A DNA stretch of 64,000 nt from Symbiodinium sp. CCMP2592 (GCA_905221615.1 CAJNDT010003301.1:142001-206000); one strand, 5' to 3'; shown: positions 21,301 through 30,769, numbered from the stretch's first letter. Numbers and translations: made by a program. The notes: generated by a model not told the origin, from the letters alone.

Positions 21301-24066
21301 CTGCACTGGCTTTCGGCGTGGCTGCTTTGGCTTTTGCCTTTCCTTTCGGAGTGGCTTTGGCTTTTGCCTTTCCTTTCGGAGTGGCTTTAGCTTTTGCCTT
21401 TCCTTTGGGAGTGGCTTTGGCTTTTGCCTTTCCTTTGGGAGTGGCTTTGGCTTTTGCCTTTCCTTTGGGAGTGACTTTGGTGTTTTTTGTCGGCTCGGAC
21501 TTCTCCTGGTCATCTCCAGCCGGCTCCTCACCTTCATCATCTGACTCCGGATCCCCAGCTCTACCGGCCTGTCGGAGGACAGCAAGTTTCTCCTCCTCTT
21601 TTGGGGTGTTTGCTTCGACTTCATCATGCTTTACCTCCAATGATACGGATCGCGGAGGACTTGGAGGGTCTCCGAGCAAGGGTGGGGGACTTGGCGCAGG
21701 GGCAGCAACATGAGCCATCGGCGGCTTCACCTGAACGGGGACAAACGGCCCCAATTGCAAAGCTCCAGATGCTTCAGAGGCCCTGCTCGCTTCCTGGCGG
21801 GCGAGCCCGGCCGCTTTGAGATCGCCGGACCTCTCAGCTTCAGAAGCCCTCACCATTGCAGCCTCCTCAGCTGCTTTATGCATCCAAAAGTCCAGGTGCT
21901 CAGGAGCGAACAGGAATTCCTGACGATTTGCTGCCTCAGCCAAAACATCTCGCATCACATCGGGAGCTTCAGCATCTGCTTCCGACTCTTCGGAAAGCTC
22001 TGGAATCTCCGCATCGTAGTCCACGTCCTGGGCCAGCTGAACCTCTTCTGGAGCATCGGGCCCTGTCACCTCGATGGGCGAAATACATACCTGCGATGCC
22101 AAAGCTGCAGCAGGCGAACTCACCTGAATCATGTCTCGGTAAGGGGATACGGTTTTCCCGGTCTTCCGGGATCCAGCTGCTTTGTCTGGGGAGGCTACCC
22201 TGGCCTTCTTTTTTTCACGACCTCCCTGCTCGCTCTCACTAGAGCCATGCACTTCACCGAGTTTTAGTGTCTTGGCATGTAGCAGCTCGTACTCGTCCCT
22301 CGGTTGTTCGCACGTCATGTTTGATTTGTATGCACAGCACATCAAGCCAGCATATTATGATAATGCCGAAAAGGATCGGATCCATCTTAGGAGACTCCTC
22401 AGCCTGCTCATGTGAATCGTTGGACTTGCTAAGAAGTAAAAATATTGTTTACGAAGCGGTGCCTGCAGAGCTTCAGCATCCTTTGCATTCAGCTGCTGCA
22501 ACACCCAGTCCACAGAGCCCTAGCAAGAGAAGGTAGAGGTGAATCGCTTGTGCTATTGATTGACGACACTGCAAATCACGAACATGTCTGAGGTACACAT
22601 TGGTGGCCTGAACATCCTCATCGGTCATCTTCTGCGTTTCGACGTCATCAACGGGTCTTGGCTATACATTTGCAAGCAAGCATGCAAGCAGCACGAACAT
22701 CAACAGCAACAGTACTGACACATACCATAATATTAATTTGCAGTCAAGTTGCTTGCTGCGTTGCTGCTGGAGCTTCATCTTGATGTGTTGTTTGATGGCA
22801 TCCACTGAGCCTGCAAAGAACTTACATCAACAACACATGCATTCAACCTCATCTGATAACTCATTAGACAGTAGAAGAAGTACCTAGCCTGCGTAGGCAT
22901 TGCCTTGCCATCCTTTGCCAAAGACTTCGGACCGGCACGGTGTAGCAACAATGTTATTTCCTGGACCCTTGCTCGACGACGAAGGCTCTGGAAGCGGAAC
23001 ATCATCCTCGAGCTCGGTCTCCGTGATCGAGGGGGAACTAGCCACAACCAAAGCTTCAGCCAAGGCATCCTCCTTGAGTGGAGCCGCCTCCTCCGGCTGA
23101 TGCAGACTGTCTTTCTCAGCCTTGGCACGTTTGCGCCCCGCCTTCTCATAAATAAATCGTGGAATGCGGAGTTCTTCGTTCGTGTGCTCACGGTATAGCA
23201 CCTTCAAACAACTCAAGCATCACAATGCATGCCCATGAGTTTGTTAGTGAGCTGGCTGAGCAACAACTCTGTATTGTGTGTATCTGAGACAACAACCGAC
23301 AATCAAGCGCAAGCATGCCGGGTCAAATTGCTGCCGAGGTGCTGTGAGCTCGTTGACCTCAGGATCTCGTTGACTCTTCGACCGATCTGCCAGTCCTGGG
23401 CCGCAGGTTGAAAAAGACACACCGTGACTGTCTTTATGATTGCAACAATCATGTCCAGCTAAGTGTCGCCGGTGGGCACCAGCCAAAGTTTTCAGTCCAT
23501 GTGCATCGGAGTTGATCCTTGCCTCACTCAAAGGAGCCTGAGCAGCCAAGCCATCATGAATTTTTTTTTGCTGGTTGCACTGCATAGTTATTGCAGATTA
23601 GTCGCTTCCCACTTGTTCGCCACTCTCTGTAGCACAGGCTCGAAAAAAGGCACACGTATCATGCTCGGATTGTCGGCCGTCACGACCACAACATGTCGAA
23701 GAACGATCTCAGATGCAGTTAAACAAACTTGCTATGGAACCGAGCTATCAATACCGTTCTTGCAAGAAAGATATATCAAAGCCAGGCAGCCCGATTCAAC
23801 TTCATTGCCTTTGCGGTGGCACGCTTATCCTCGTCACCCTTCTTGTTGTAAGGCCACATAAGGAACCGTTTCAGGTTCCCCGTGCGAGTTTTAAGCTCCT
23901 CGTCTTTGCATAACGCCTGCGGCACGAAATCTGCGAAACTCTACATTCGGTGGTGTTCATGTCAACATGCAGACATGTATATGTCTCCAACCTCGTACAA
24001 CATATCCGACAATCGCTGGATCAGTTGGAGGTCGACCGGGGCATTATTTCCACGAGCAGGCGGCAT
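17665..24066 (-). CDS. Methyltransferase-like gene of the transposon, many exons
   Basis: The start is proposed at ATG 24066-24064 (MPPARGNNAPVDLQLIQRLS). Exon-like blocks follow at 23945-23767 (NLKRFLMWPYNKKGDEDKRA), 23716-23600 (NPSMIRVPFFEPVLQRVAN), 23545-23480 and 23460-23300 (TVTVCLFQPAAQDWQIGRR), 23205-22884, 22812-22735 (IKQHIKMKLQQQRSKQLD, GTATG donor), 22665-22575 (PVDDVETQKMTDEDVQAT), about 22520-22440, 22330-21146, 20930-20580, about 20260-20040, 19960-19870 (MPRGRKRLLRPVDDAED), 19800-19640, 19110-18965, 18860-18670, 18350-18070 and 18010-17665, ending IPDDIKKLLRV then TAG. The combination of FAGDGN and APVCSSF blocks suggests an SAM-dependent nucleic-acid methyltransferase. Boundaries are approximate, and it could be two genes. 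A frame change near 17815 implies a further small intron or a frameshift. Confidence 0.55.
18670..19110 (-). CDS. Methyltransferase-like domain (FAGDGN and APVCSSF motifs)
   Basis: There are two exons. The first reads VVEFFAGDGNLTFCSR, then LDITYGGKFMDLLTPAGM. The second reads LRLEPGGVAFFAPVCSSFSD followed by SRDFVRTGNLLA. FAGxGxxT resembles motif I (SAM-binding glycine loop) of C5-cytosine methyltransferases, and the acidic LDI follows at the expected spacing for the residue binding SAM ribose. PGG...APVCSSF sits where the catalytic PCQ loop (motif IV) would be, with a cysteine present, but without the P-C-Q triplet. That makes function uncertain. Between the exons is a ~110-bp gap ending in AG. 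Confidence 0.5.
20040..20930 (-). CDS. Cysteine-rich and helical exons of the methyltransferase-like gene
   Basis: 20930-20770 codes MIMKFEIYRIEVYWVGNQKK. 20720-20580 codes KKVTPKQLWAKADVHLKQLE, a helical segment. 20270-20130 codes CRACWGNPSNMWRSDCAEKY, and 20110-20040 codes CKCCPYNECLINKRREVIFF. The paired CxxC-type cysteines suggest a small zinc-binding region. This is inference from spacing only. Confidence 0.4.
21146..22345 (-). CDS. Large exon with TPKGKAKAKA repeats
   Basis: An open frame of 399 codons. The N-terminal part is polar and acidic (DVDYDAEIPELSEESEADAE). The middle is A/E-rich helical (HKAAEEAAMVRASEAERSGD). Residues ~285-350 are a tandem decapeptide, TPKGKAKAKA, five times with the first four nearly identical, encoded by a 30-bp DNA repeat (21310-21480). 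The tail is basic (NPKRKKVGKP), a likely nuclear localisation signal. Lys/Ala/Pro decapeptides resemble histone H1 C-terminal tails and dinoflagellate basic nuclear proteins. A DNA-compaction or DNA-tethering role is inference. Confidence 0.6.
   Translation of the reverse strand: MMCCAYKSNMTCEQPRDEYELLHAKTLKLGEVHGSSESEQGGREKKKARVASPDKAAGSRKTGKTVSPYRDMIQVSSPAAALASQVCISPIEVTGPDAPEEVQLAQDVDYDAEIPELSEESEADAEAPDVMRDVLAEAANRQEFLFAPEHLDFWMHKAAEEAAMVRASEAERSGDLKAAGLARQEASRASEASGALQLGPFVPVQVKPPMAHVAAPAPSPPPLLGDPPSPPRSVSLEVKHDEVEANTPKEEEKLAVLRQAGRAGDPESDDEGEEPAGDDQEKSEPTKNTKVTPKGKAKAKATPKGKAKAKATPKGKAKAKATPKGKAKAKATPKGKAKAKAATPKASAAKSKAKPVDNEEPDQTKEQGEGNPKRKKVGKPLCTQEEKQELKKNFSLHTE
22884..23205 (-). 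CDS. Exon: basic then acidic/serine-rich linker
   Basis: It reads VLYREHTNEELRIPRFIYEK, then AGRKRAKAEKD (possible nuclear signal), then SPSITETELEDDVPLPEPSS. It continues the reading direction of neighbouring exons. It has no recognised domain. Confidence 0.45.
23767..24066 (-). CDS. First two exons of the methyltransferase-like gene
   Basis: Exon 1 (24066 to about 23975) begins with ATG and codes MPPARGNNAPVDLQLIQRLS then DMLYEVG. A GT lies in GAGGTTGGAG. Exon 2 (about 23945-23767) codes FVPQALCKDEELKTRTGNL, then KRFLMWPYNKKGDEDKRATA. This block lies about 580 bp inside the right TIR, so a promoter probably lies between 24066 and 24609. I see no TATA-type signal that can be told apart from the AAGAAT-rich DNA there. 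Confidence 0.5.
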
Positions 24067-24469
24067 GGCTATACAGAGGCAAGGCCAAAAAAGCAAGTCT
24101 ATAAACATGCACCGAACAGTTTTCCGAACGTCTGTATGGAAAGTGTATGTGTTCTATTGCTACTGATTTTGATCGCCCCTGCTGTCGGCTGATACAAATG
24201 CAAACACCAGCTTGAAAAGATGCTGCTGCATAAAGACAAGCTTGCAGCAGCATGAAATGCATCTCATACCGGCAAACGTTGCTCGACCCATTCTCAGCCT
24301 CCGGCAGTGGGTTGGAATCGAATCCACGACCATTGCATGCATGTCCATGTTGTTGTTGCTGCTGCGGTTGTTGCTGAATTTGTTACTGAGCTCGTCTTGT
24401 TGTCACACACATGCCCAACATGCACACAACAAGTCCAGCATATTTATTGATATATTCAAGACTACTTGA

Positions 24470-24644
24470 GAAGAATCAAAGAAGGCACAAGAATATATTC
24501 CCCATTTTAAGAATTCTCAGAACTATATAAGAATAGTGAGAATATGAAATCTTACCACAAGAACTAGGTAAACCAGAAAGTATTGGTTTAAACCAAGAAG
24601 AACTACTCAACCAGAAAAAGGAACGCCAAAAGGTTGTCTAGGTA
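24470..24644. repeat. Right terminal and subterminal repeats of the transposon
   Basis: The TIR is 24609-24644 (ends GGTTGTCTAGGTA). Inside lie AACCAGAAAGTATTGGTT (24571-24588) and several AAGAAT motifs. The motif AAGAATATATT occurs near both ends in the same orientation (about 8502 and 24490), so subterminal repeats are direct while the TIRs are inverted. Confidence 0.8.
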
Positions 24645-25230
24645 TAGGGTGCACTACGGACAAGCGGTTCATGGACACCACTATGCATCACCCGCGAACT
24701 CAACCTTCATGCCTCAAAGCCGGAACGCACGAGACCAGTCCCTACACCCTTTAAGTTTTATGAACCCTATAAACATGATAAACCTTAAACCCTACAACCT
24801 TAAACCCTAAACCCTGAAACCTAAATCCGACACCTGTACTCCCTTAGCCTATCTCAACTTCAAAGTCCCCGCAAACCAGCTTTTTCCAAGACCTGATGCC
24901 CTACGTACGTTTTGATAAGGGCTTGGGGTCCATGCTTGCTGGTGCGTAGTAGGGAATGGAGGAATGGATCCCTATAGTAGTCCCTCTGTATATAAATATT
25001 TATTTATATGTATATATATATATATACAGATAGGGTTTAGGGTTTAGGGTGGTAGTAGTGCTATATAATCCCCAACACTAGTCCCCATTAATCCGTTCCC
25101 TACGAAGCACTAAACAGTCCATGGGGGCGGGTTTGGCGGTTCATGGGTTGCAGGTGTAGGCTTGAACCCTATCACCGCGAATCCTCTTTGACCGTCTTGC
25201 TGTCCAGGCTCTGAACCTCCCAAACCCTAG

Positions 25231-25330
25231 GGCCCATGTACCCAAACAGTATTATGCAAAGGCCCCAAAGTGCCTGTATAGGGACTACTTTAATTAAGGC
25301 CAAAGTAATTACTATTTGGGTACACGGACT
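25231..25330. repeat. Family N MITE-like element, diverged
   Basis: The ends GGGCCCATGTACCCAAACAG and ACTATTTGGGTACACGGACT pair. The core TATAGGGACTACTTTAATTAAG is like the 6607 copy. Confidence 0.65.
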
Positions 25331-25431
25331 CCTGAATCCTAAAGCCCTTGTCGAATCCTTTGTGGGAAACCTTCTCAAACTCCAATCAGGTACGCTCGGC
25401 CCTGGGACCCTCAAGGACAACGTCACCGCAA

Positions 25432-25583
25432 TACGGTTGATGATATAAATCCTGCATTACCTTAAGGCCCCTAAACTATGCGGTTGATGATATAAATCCT
25501 GCATTACCCATAACAAGGAATATACCATAATTCCCATAGTTTATGGGCCTTAAGGTAATGCAGGATTTATATCATCAACCGTA
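25432..25583. repeat. Family F element plus an extra inverted arm
   Basis: A complete copy spans 25481-25583 (CGGTTGATGATATAAATCCT ... AGGATTTATATCATCAACCG). Directly before it, 25432-25480 repeats TACGGTTGATGATATAAATC through AAGGCCCCTAAACTATG, which is the reverse complement of the full copy's right arm. The locus thus has three arms instead of two. Confidence 0.85.
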
Positions 25584-25680
25584 TAATGTAGGGGCCTCAA
25601 TAATTAGAATTGGGTTTGGGGCCAACTATACTTCAATTGTATTGAGGAACCACCTATTTAAGCCCCTATATTACGGCCTG
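25583..25680. repeat. Family J element abutting family F
   Basis: It runs TATAATGTAGGGGCCTCAAT ... AAGCCCCTATATTACGG and starts exactly where the family F copy ends. Other copies: about 36674, 41532, 43773, 49717 and 50743. Confidence 0.75.
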
Positions 25681-25697
25681 GCTGACTCCTTGACTAG

Positions 25698-25803
25698 GTT
25701 TGCTGACATAAACCCTGCATTACCCATCATAAGGAATATGCCATAGCTCCCATAGTCTAGGGTCATTCAGGTATTTAATGCAAGGTTTACATCATCAACC
25801 GTA
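25698..25803. repeat. Family F element, diverged copy
   Basis: The core GGAATATGCCATAGCTCCC and the right arm GGTTTACATCATCAACCGTA are recognisable. The left arm is eroded. It is the second F copy within 350 bp. Confidence 0.7.
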
Positions 25804-26119
25804 TGGTTTTCTTTGGGGAGCCGCAAGGAAGCGTAGAGTATGAGCAACTATACATTTAGGGTCAGGCCACTTTACACATCCCTTTTCTTTCGAGAAACTC
25901 CAACCGATCTGAAATAGTCAGGGTATTGCACAAACACATACATTCTGGGCTCCCTACTAAACATCACCACTCAAGGGATCCAAAGAAACTGAAACTAAGA
26001 AGTCTAGGTCTTAAACCCCCCGCCTCAAATCCCAGCAGGTGTAGATTCTGAAAGTGGATCCGCGGACTGGGCTGTCTGCCAACCTCGCAGACCCCAAAGC
26101 ATCGTTTCAGTTTAAGGGT

Positions 26120-26345
26120 TTCGGGTCGAGGCTTTTTAACGGTCTGACAGCAACAGCCGACTCGAAGATAGACTGAATGTATTCGTCAACGCGTATACCC
26201 AAAACTCTGGCAAGTGCTGCTACCACTCCTCCTGCTCCTGCAACTAACTCTACAGAGAAATGCTTTTGCAGCAATGCGACAGTCTCGGGTAGCAAAATGG
26301 ATGCCCAGCTACTTGAAGGTTTACGGGCACTTAAAACTCGGGCCA
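26120..26345 (-). CDS. Candidate exon, unrecognised
   Basis: The minus-strand frame reads SSSWASILLPETVALLQKHF, then VELVAGAGGVVAALARVLGI and RVDEYIQSIFESAVAVRPLK. It has balanced, helix-rich composition unlike the surrounding repeat-derived frames. A further protein-like block lies upstream (about 26560-26450, ATAWRTPDVRKLHAMVLAAP). Without splice evidence it could also be a gene relic. Confidence 0.35.
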
Positions 26346-26639
26346 TATAGCAGTACATATGGCCACTACATTTCTACCCCCAGTAAGAACCTCGAAGTAA
26401 ATTTAGATTGGTGGTCCAAGCTTCCGGTATTTCACAACAAACTCATGCTGTCTCAACACTACAAACAAGATCTTGCACTCTCGATGGTGCAGCAAGGACC
26501 ATGGCATGGAGTTTCCGAACATCAGGGGTTCTCCATGCAGTGGCCCTGAAATCGAGGCTCCGCAACCCCTTAGGCATCTATGAAGGGGAGGCTGAATATC
26601 ACAAACCCCTGCAGAATACGATCATGGTCATGTAGCCCA

Positions 26640-27050
26640 TAACCCTAATTCGAAACCCTTAAACCTTAACCCCATAACTCCCCATGACGCTAAGTCCTAA
26701 ACCCCTGAACCTTTAAACCAGAACCCTAAATCTAAACCCTTCAACCTTTAAGCCATAACCCTAAAGCCTGAACCCTTAAACCTTTAAGCCATAACCCTAA
26801 ACCCTCAACCCTAAACCCTTGCACCTTTAAACCACAACCCTAAACCCTACCTTACCCCTGAATCCTGCGCCTTCTGTCTGATTCATGGGCCCTCCCCAAC
26901 CACCACTGAACCGAATCTACCCTAAACCCAAAGCAAACCCCACTTGGAGATAAACCTAAACCCTAAACCCTAAACCCTACACCCTACACCCTAAACCCTA
27001 AACCCTACACCCTAAACCCTAAACCCTACACCCTAAACTCAGAGCCCAAC
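26640..27050. repeat. Degenerate interstitial telomeric array (CCCTAAA strand)
   Basis: More than 25 CCCTAAA-type heptamers, many altered (CCTTTAAACC, CCCTACACC), include a tight run at 26950-27045. A short inverted cluster (TTTAGGG strand) follows at 27195-27260. Confidence 0.9.
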
Positions 27051-27163
27051 ATTTTTTATTTCGGACACGGGTTGCCTGGTTGATTGCCAGCTGCACCTGC
27101 TTGCAAGCGTGCTCGGAGTCGGGGGGGGCTTCGAGCACTGACGAGCTTAAGGTTTAGGATGTT

Positions 27164-27373
27164 AGTCCCGAGGTCTGCGGTGTTGTGCCAAAGCTCCTGG
27201 GTTTAGGGTTTAGGGGTTTAGGGTTTAGGGCTGATTCAGGGTACCCGAAGGTTTAGGGGTTTAGGCTTTACCCTAAGGCTCCTAAGAGGGTCTTGGGCTT
27301 TCTGGACGAGGGTTTCGGCTTTGGGGGCTAGGGTTCGGGATCTCACTACGAGGGTCCAGGAGCCTTAAGGTAA
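27164..27373. repeat. Duplicated block, copy 1 (contains family P element)
   Basis: It is nearly identical to 28181-28397. It starts AGTCCCGAGGTCTGCGGTGT, runs through a TTTAGGG cluster, and ends with a complete family P palindrome (27269-27373). Confidence 0.9.
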
Positions 27374-28180
27374 GGCTTGGGAGGTTTAGAGCTGAGGATT
27401 TGGGGGTTTAGACCCGTTTGGGAACTATTTGGAGAACTTGTGCATCTGATACAGCAGGCCTGCCATATCTGCATGAAATCACGATAAAGACAAAAACAGT
27501 TTTCGAAGCCTTAAGCAACCAATGCACCAGCAAACCACGGTTCAGACGGACTCCGTTCTAGTCTAAACTTTCTGTCTTAAAATGTCCAGGTTCCTGGGGC
27601 TGCATTCTACTATAGAACCCATAATTAAACAACGCTGAACCCTAAACTCCCCTCCAAACTGCTGTAGGCCCCTAGGTAATTTTGGGTTTAAGGGCTGGTT
27701 ACAAAGTTGCCTCAGTCTAAACCCTAAACACTAAGCTTAAACCTTCTCAGCAGTACGCCGGTTACGGCAAAGATGATGCTGCTGGGGATAGGAGAGGGGA
27801 GCCTAGTAATCTAGTCGCAGGCTGTCCAGAGGAAGGACACAGAAACGTGGACCCTAGGTGTAGGGTTTAACTCTAGAAACGGGAAAAGACCGATGCCATA
27901 CAGATCACCTTGTAGAACCCTTAAAGAACCCTTATTTCCGAAATCCAAAGCTTGATTTCCATCCCAAACCGCCCAAAATCCGGATTGGGGTCTGGGGCTT
28001 ATAGATGATCGCGCTTATGGTTTACATAGCTTGGGGGCTTATAGGCTAAAGGGTTTACGCTTTAACAATTCCCTAAACCCCAAACTCCCTAAACTCCCTC
28101 AAAACCCTAGACCGTTTAGGTTTAAACCTGGCCTGCGCCACCAAAGACTGTTGACCCCCGCTTCCGGGAAAGTCGTAGAG

Positions 28181-28397
28181 AGTCCCGAGGTCTGCGGTGT
28201 TGTGCCAAAGCTCCTGGGTTTAGGGTTTAGGGTTTAGGGGTTTAGGGTTTAGGGCTGATTCAGGGTACCCAAAGGTTTAGGGATTTAGGCTTTACCCTAA
28301 GGCTCCTAAGAGGGTCTTGGGCTTTCTGGACGAGGGTTTCGGCTTTGGGGGCTAGGGTTCGGGATCTCACTACAAGGGTCCAGGAGCGTTAAGGTAA
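28181..28397. repeat. Duplicated block, copy 2 (contains family P element)
   Basis: It lies 1.02 kb from copy 1 in direct orientation. It differs mainly by one extra TTTAGGG heptamer and a few substitutions. Family P occupies 28293-28396. Confidence 0.9.
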
Positions 28398-28659
28398 ACC
28401 CTAAACTCATGGAACAATTGAAACCTTGCAGCCTAATTAGGATTTCTCACAGGCGAAACCCTCAACTCCGAACGGTCACGTCTTCATGCATCTTTATTGC
28501 AGTCCGTATATAGCGACACTAGTCATTACTTACCCCCAAGCCCCATTCAACACGTTATTGCGCTTGTTGTGAACACCTCAAAAAGCATAAGTCTCCTCAG
28601 CCAGGAAGAAAAACTCAAAGAAGAAACCGTTACACCCAGCCGAGTCGGCAATAGAGCGA

Positions 28660-28762
28660 CAGTTGATGATAAAAACCCTGCAGTTCCCATAGTAAGGAAT
28701 ATACCATAATTCCCATAGTTTAGGGTCCTTAAGGGAATGCAGGATCTATAACATCAGCCGTA
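28660..28762. repeat. Family F element
   Basis: CAGTTGATGATAAAAACCCT ... GGATCTATAACATCAGCCGT, with the core GGAATATACCATAATTCCC intact. Confidence 0.8.
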
Positions 28763-28798
28763 AGACAAGCTACGGAATGTCTCCAAATCTTAGCGGCT

Positions 28799-28892
28799 GA
28801 GTACCCTAGCCCACAAAAGGTTAACCTTTGCAAATTGTTGTGGGATCATACACACTCTCCAAAGATTAACCGTTATCTACTCAGCTACTAAG
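28799..28892. repeat. Family C MITE-like element
   Basis: The ends CTTAGCGGCTGAGTACCCTA and ATCTACTCAGCTACTAAG pair. It is related to the C' copies at 47025, 60454 and 60654 through CTTAG(T/C)xGCTGAGT. Confidence 0.78.
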
Positions 28893-29300
28893 CAATTTAG
28901 AGTCAGAAGCCCTAGATTGGATTAAGGGTTCAAGGTTTCAGGATGCGGGGCTATGGGTCCTAGAACTAGCAAGGCATGTGGGCTCTCTTGCAGCCGAGTC
29001 TCTTCAGAATGTTGCCGCAACCTGTCTGAAACGAAGAAGACGGCCAAGCTGCTGACATCGAAGATGACATCACAGTCAAGATTGCCTCGTGGAGATTAAA
29101 GCTGCGGTGGTTTTGGGGCTGTAATGTAGGAGCCTGAAACATGAGAATAGGGTCTCGGGGCCCAAAATAGTATAGGTAATTGTGTAGGCCCCTATAGTAG
29201 GGCTTTAGGGTTCGAGTCTTAAGGTGCCAGGCTTGTGGGGAATTGGGGCTGTGGAGTGTTCGTGCTTGGCGACTGAGGTTAAGGGCGTCTCGGGAATAAA

Positions 29301-29498
29301 CCCAAAGGGTCCAAGTATCATTATGGTATATGGGAGCTTCCAAAAACAGGGGACCCTAAACATAGTACCCTAACATAGTAGGATCCTTACTATAAGGACC
29401 CAAAAATCAAGTAACCACAGTTTTCGGAAACCCCCATAAACTTATAGGGTGTTTTGGGGATCTAAGTATATACCATACTGAGATTTGAACCCTTTGGG
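29301..29498. repeat. Family A element with a family E element nested inside
   Basis: Outer ends CCCAAAGGGTCCAAGTATCA and TTGAACCCTTTGGG are flanked by AAA on both sides. A 104-bp family E copy (29332-29435) interrupts the arm at GGTATAT. Removing it restores a normal family A copy. Confidence 0.85.
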
Positions 29499-29783
29499 AA
29501 ATCAATAGCCAGGCCTGCGATCCTTCTGGATACCAAACCCCAAGGGTCCAATGAGTTCAGGGTTTAGGTGTTATAGGGTTTAGGGTAGTAGTTATGTAGC
29601 TTACTATTTTGGAAAGTATATGATCGTTAGGTACTGTGACCCTTAGGGTAACAAGAACCGGCTCAGACGAAGCCCTTGAGATGCGTTGTGTCAATACCAA
29701 TTTGCGTAAACTCGACCCCTCAACAGTCGTGCGTGCAAGCCAATGCCGCTCAAATGTCCCAGGATGCCGCTCCATGTGCTTTT

Positions 29784-29841
29784 CCAAAGGGTCCAAGCAT
29801 CATTATGGTATATACTTCTGGTGACACTTGGACCCTTTGGG
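29784..29841. repeat. Family A element, internally deleted (58 bp)
   Basis: Ends CCAAAGGGTCCAAGCATCAT and TGACACTTGGACCCTTTGGG remain. The CCCCAAAATACCC middle is gone. CTTT occurs on both sides. Confidence 0.78.
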
Positions 29842-29849
29842 CTTTTTTT

Positions 29850-30443
29850 CACCTGCAGCGAGCTAAGGATGCTGCCATTAACACTTCTGAATTCAGAAGT
29901 GTGAATGAGGCACGGCCGTGTGGGCAAGGAAGCAAGTCCTTTCTTGACTGGGCAGTAGGCGCCACTTTGGATTTCCAAGGAAGAGCCCTAGTTATAGTTT
30001 GTGTCAATGAAACCGGACGCCCTCCCAGCTTCACTTGACCCACGGAATGAGATCTGCTGTGAGGGAAAGGCGACATGCCCAGCCTTCTTTGTAAGGAAGG
30101 CAGCATGTCAATGAAATTAGTGCTGGAAGAGGAAGACGTGACACTTACGATAGTGCACCCTGGCGAATATGTACTCGGTCTAGATGTGCAAGTGGCTGGG
30201 GCCAACTGGGGAACCTTCTTCATACCCGACGACTTGTGCGTTTTTGACTCTACAGCAACGGCTACTCTAGCGCATCGCTGCATTCTTTCCGAAGCAGATG
30301 CGCGAATGGTAGTTGTTGGGCCGGTTCCAGAGCTTTGCTCTTACCACGCTGACACCCGCATGCTTCAGCACATAGAGCGTTCGGTTGTTGAAGGTGTAGT
30401 ACCGCCCAGCAGACCGTCAAGCCCATGTCATTGGGTTGGATGA
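29850..30443 (+). CDS. Candidate plus-strand coding segments, unrecognised
   Basis: After a CACCTGCAG acceptor-like site, 29861-30038 reads KDAAINTSEFRSVNEARPCG and FLDWAVGATLDFQGRALVI. A second frame, 30075-30443, reads MKLVLEEEDVTLTIVHPGEY, then VQVAGANWGTFFIPDDLCVF and LSEADARMVVVGPVPELCSY. The second has the alternating hydrophobic pattern of beta-rich protein. It is the only plus-strand candidate in the right two thirds. Function unknown. Confidence 0.35.
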
Positions 30444-30769
30444 CACCCGCTCGAACCTAGTTCATGGTTCGCGTAATATTAAACATTTACATGCTTATTC
30501 CTTTTGGGGTTTTGAGTACCATGAACATGTAAAATGTTACCCAACTATCGCAAAGGAACGTTCACGATCACATCTGAGAGGAAATCTCCAGCATTGATCC
30601 CATGGCGGAACCGGCAAGACACGCTCTCCTGGGTGAAGTAGCAGTCCGCCACCTGGGCATGGGTAAGTGACTGCAGAGGAACGGACTTGCACTGGCAAGT
30701 TGCCACCAGCCATCAATAAACTATCGTATAATGTAACAGAAAACACTCAATGAAACATAATGTCACAAG

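Larger units (their letters stand above)
8408..24644 (-). mobile_element. Large TIR-bounded DNA transposon (~16.2 kb) carrying three minus-strand genes
   Basis: The left end (8408-8443) and the right end (24609-24644) are inverted repeats matching at 28 of 36 positions, with the outer 13 bp TACCTAGACAACC perfect. If the terminal TA is the target duplication, the TIR begins CCTAGACAACC. Inside each end sits an 18-bp near-palindrome, AACCAGAA...TTGGTT type (8454-8471 and 24571-24588), plus AAGAAT-rich subterminal DNA. TTTAGGG heptamers and ~100-bp MITEs are dense right up to both boundaries and absent inside, so the block inserted as a unit. Every convincing exon is on the minus strand. The transposase-like gene lies nearest the left end. 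The TIR is not of the CACTA type. I do not know a named family for it. Confidence 0.75.
24645..29780. other. Gene-poor, repeat-rich DNA right of the transposon
   Basis: Telomeric heptamer clusters, six or more MITE copies and a 210-bp duplication fill this stretch. The only segment with protein-like character is 26120-26345 on the minus strand. The rest shows nothing I can support as coding. Confidence 0.6.

Noticed and set aside
8408-24644. Classification as a CACTA (En/Spm) element
   Set aside because: The protein pattern is compatible, but the ends read CCTAGACAACC, not CACTA, and no 3-bp duplication is seen; only TA is shared.
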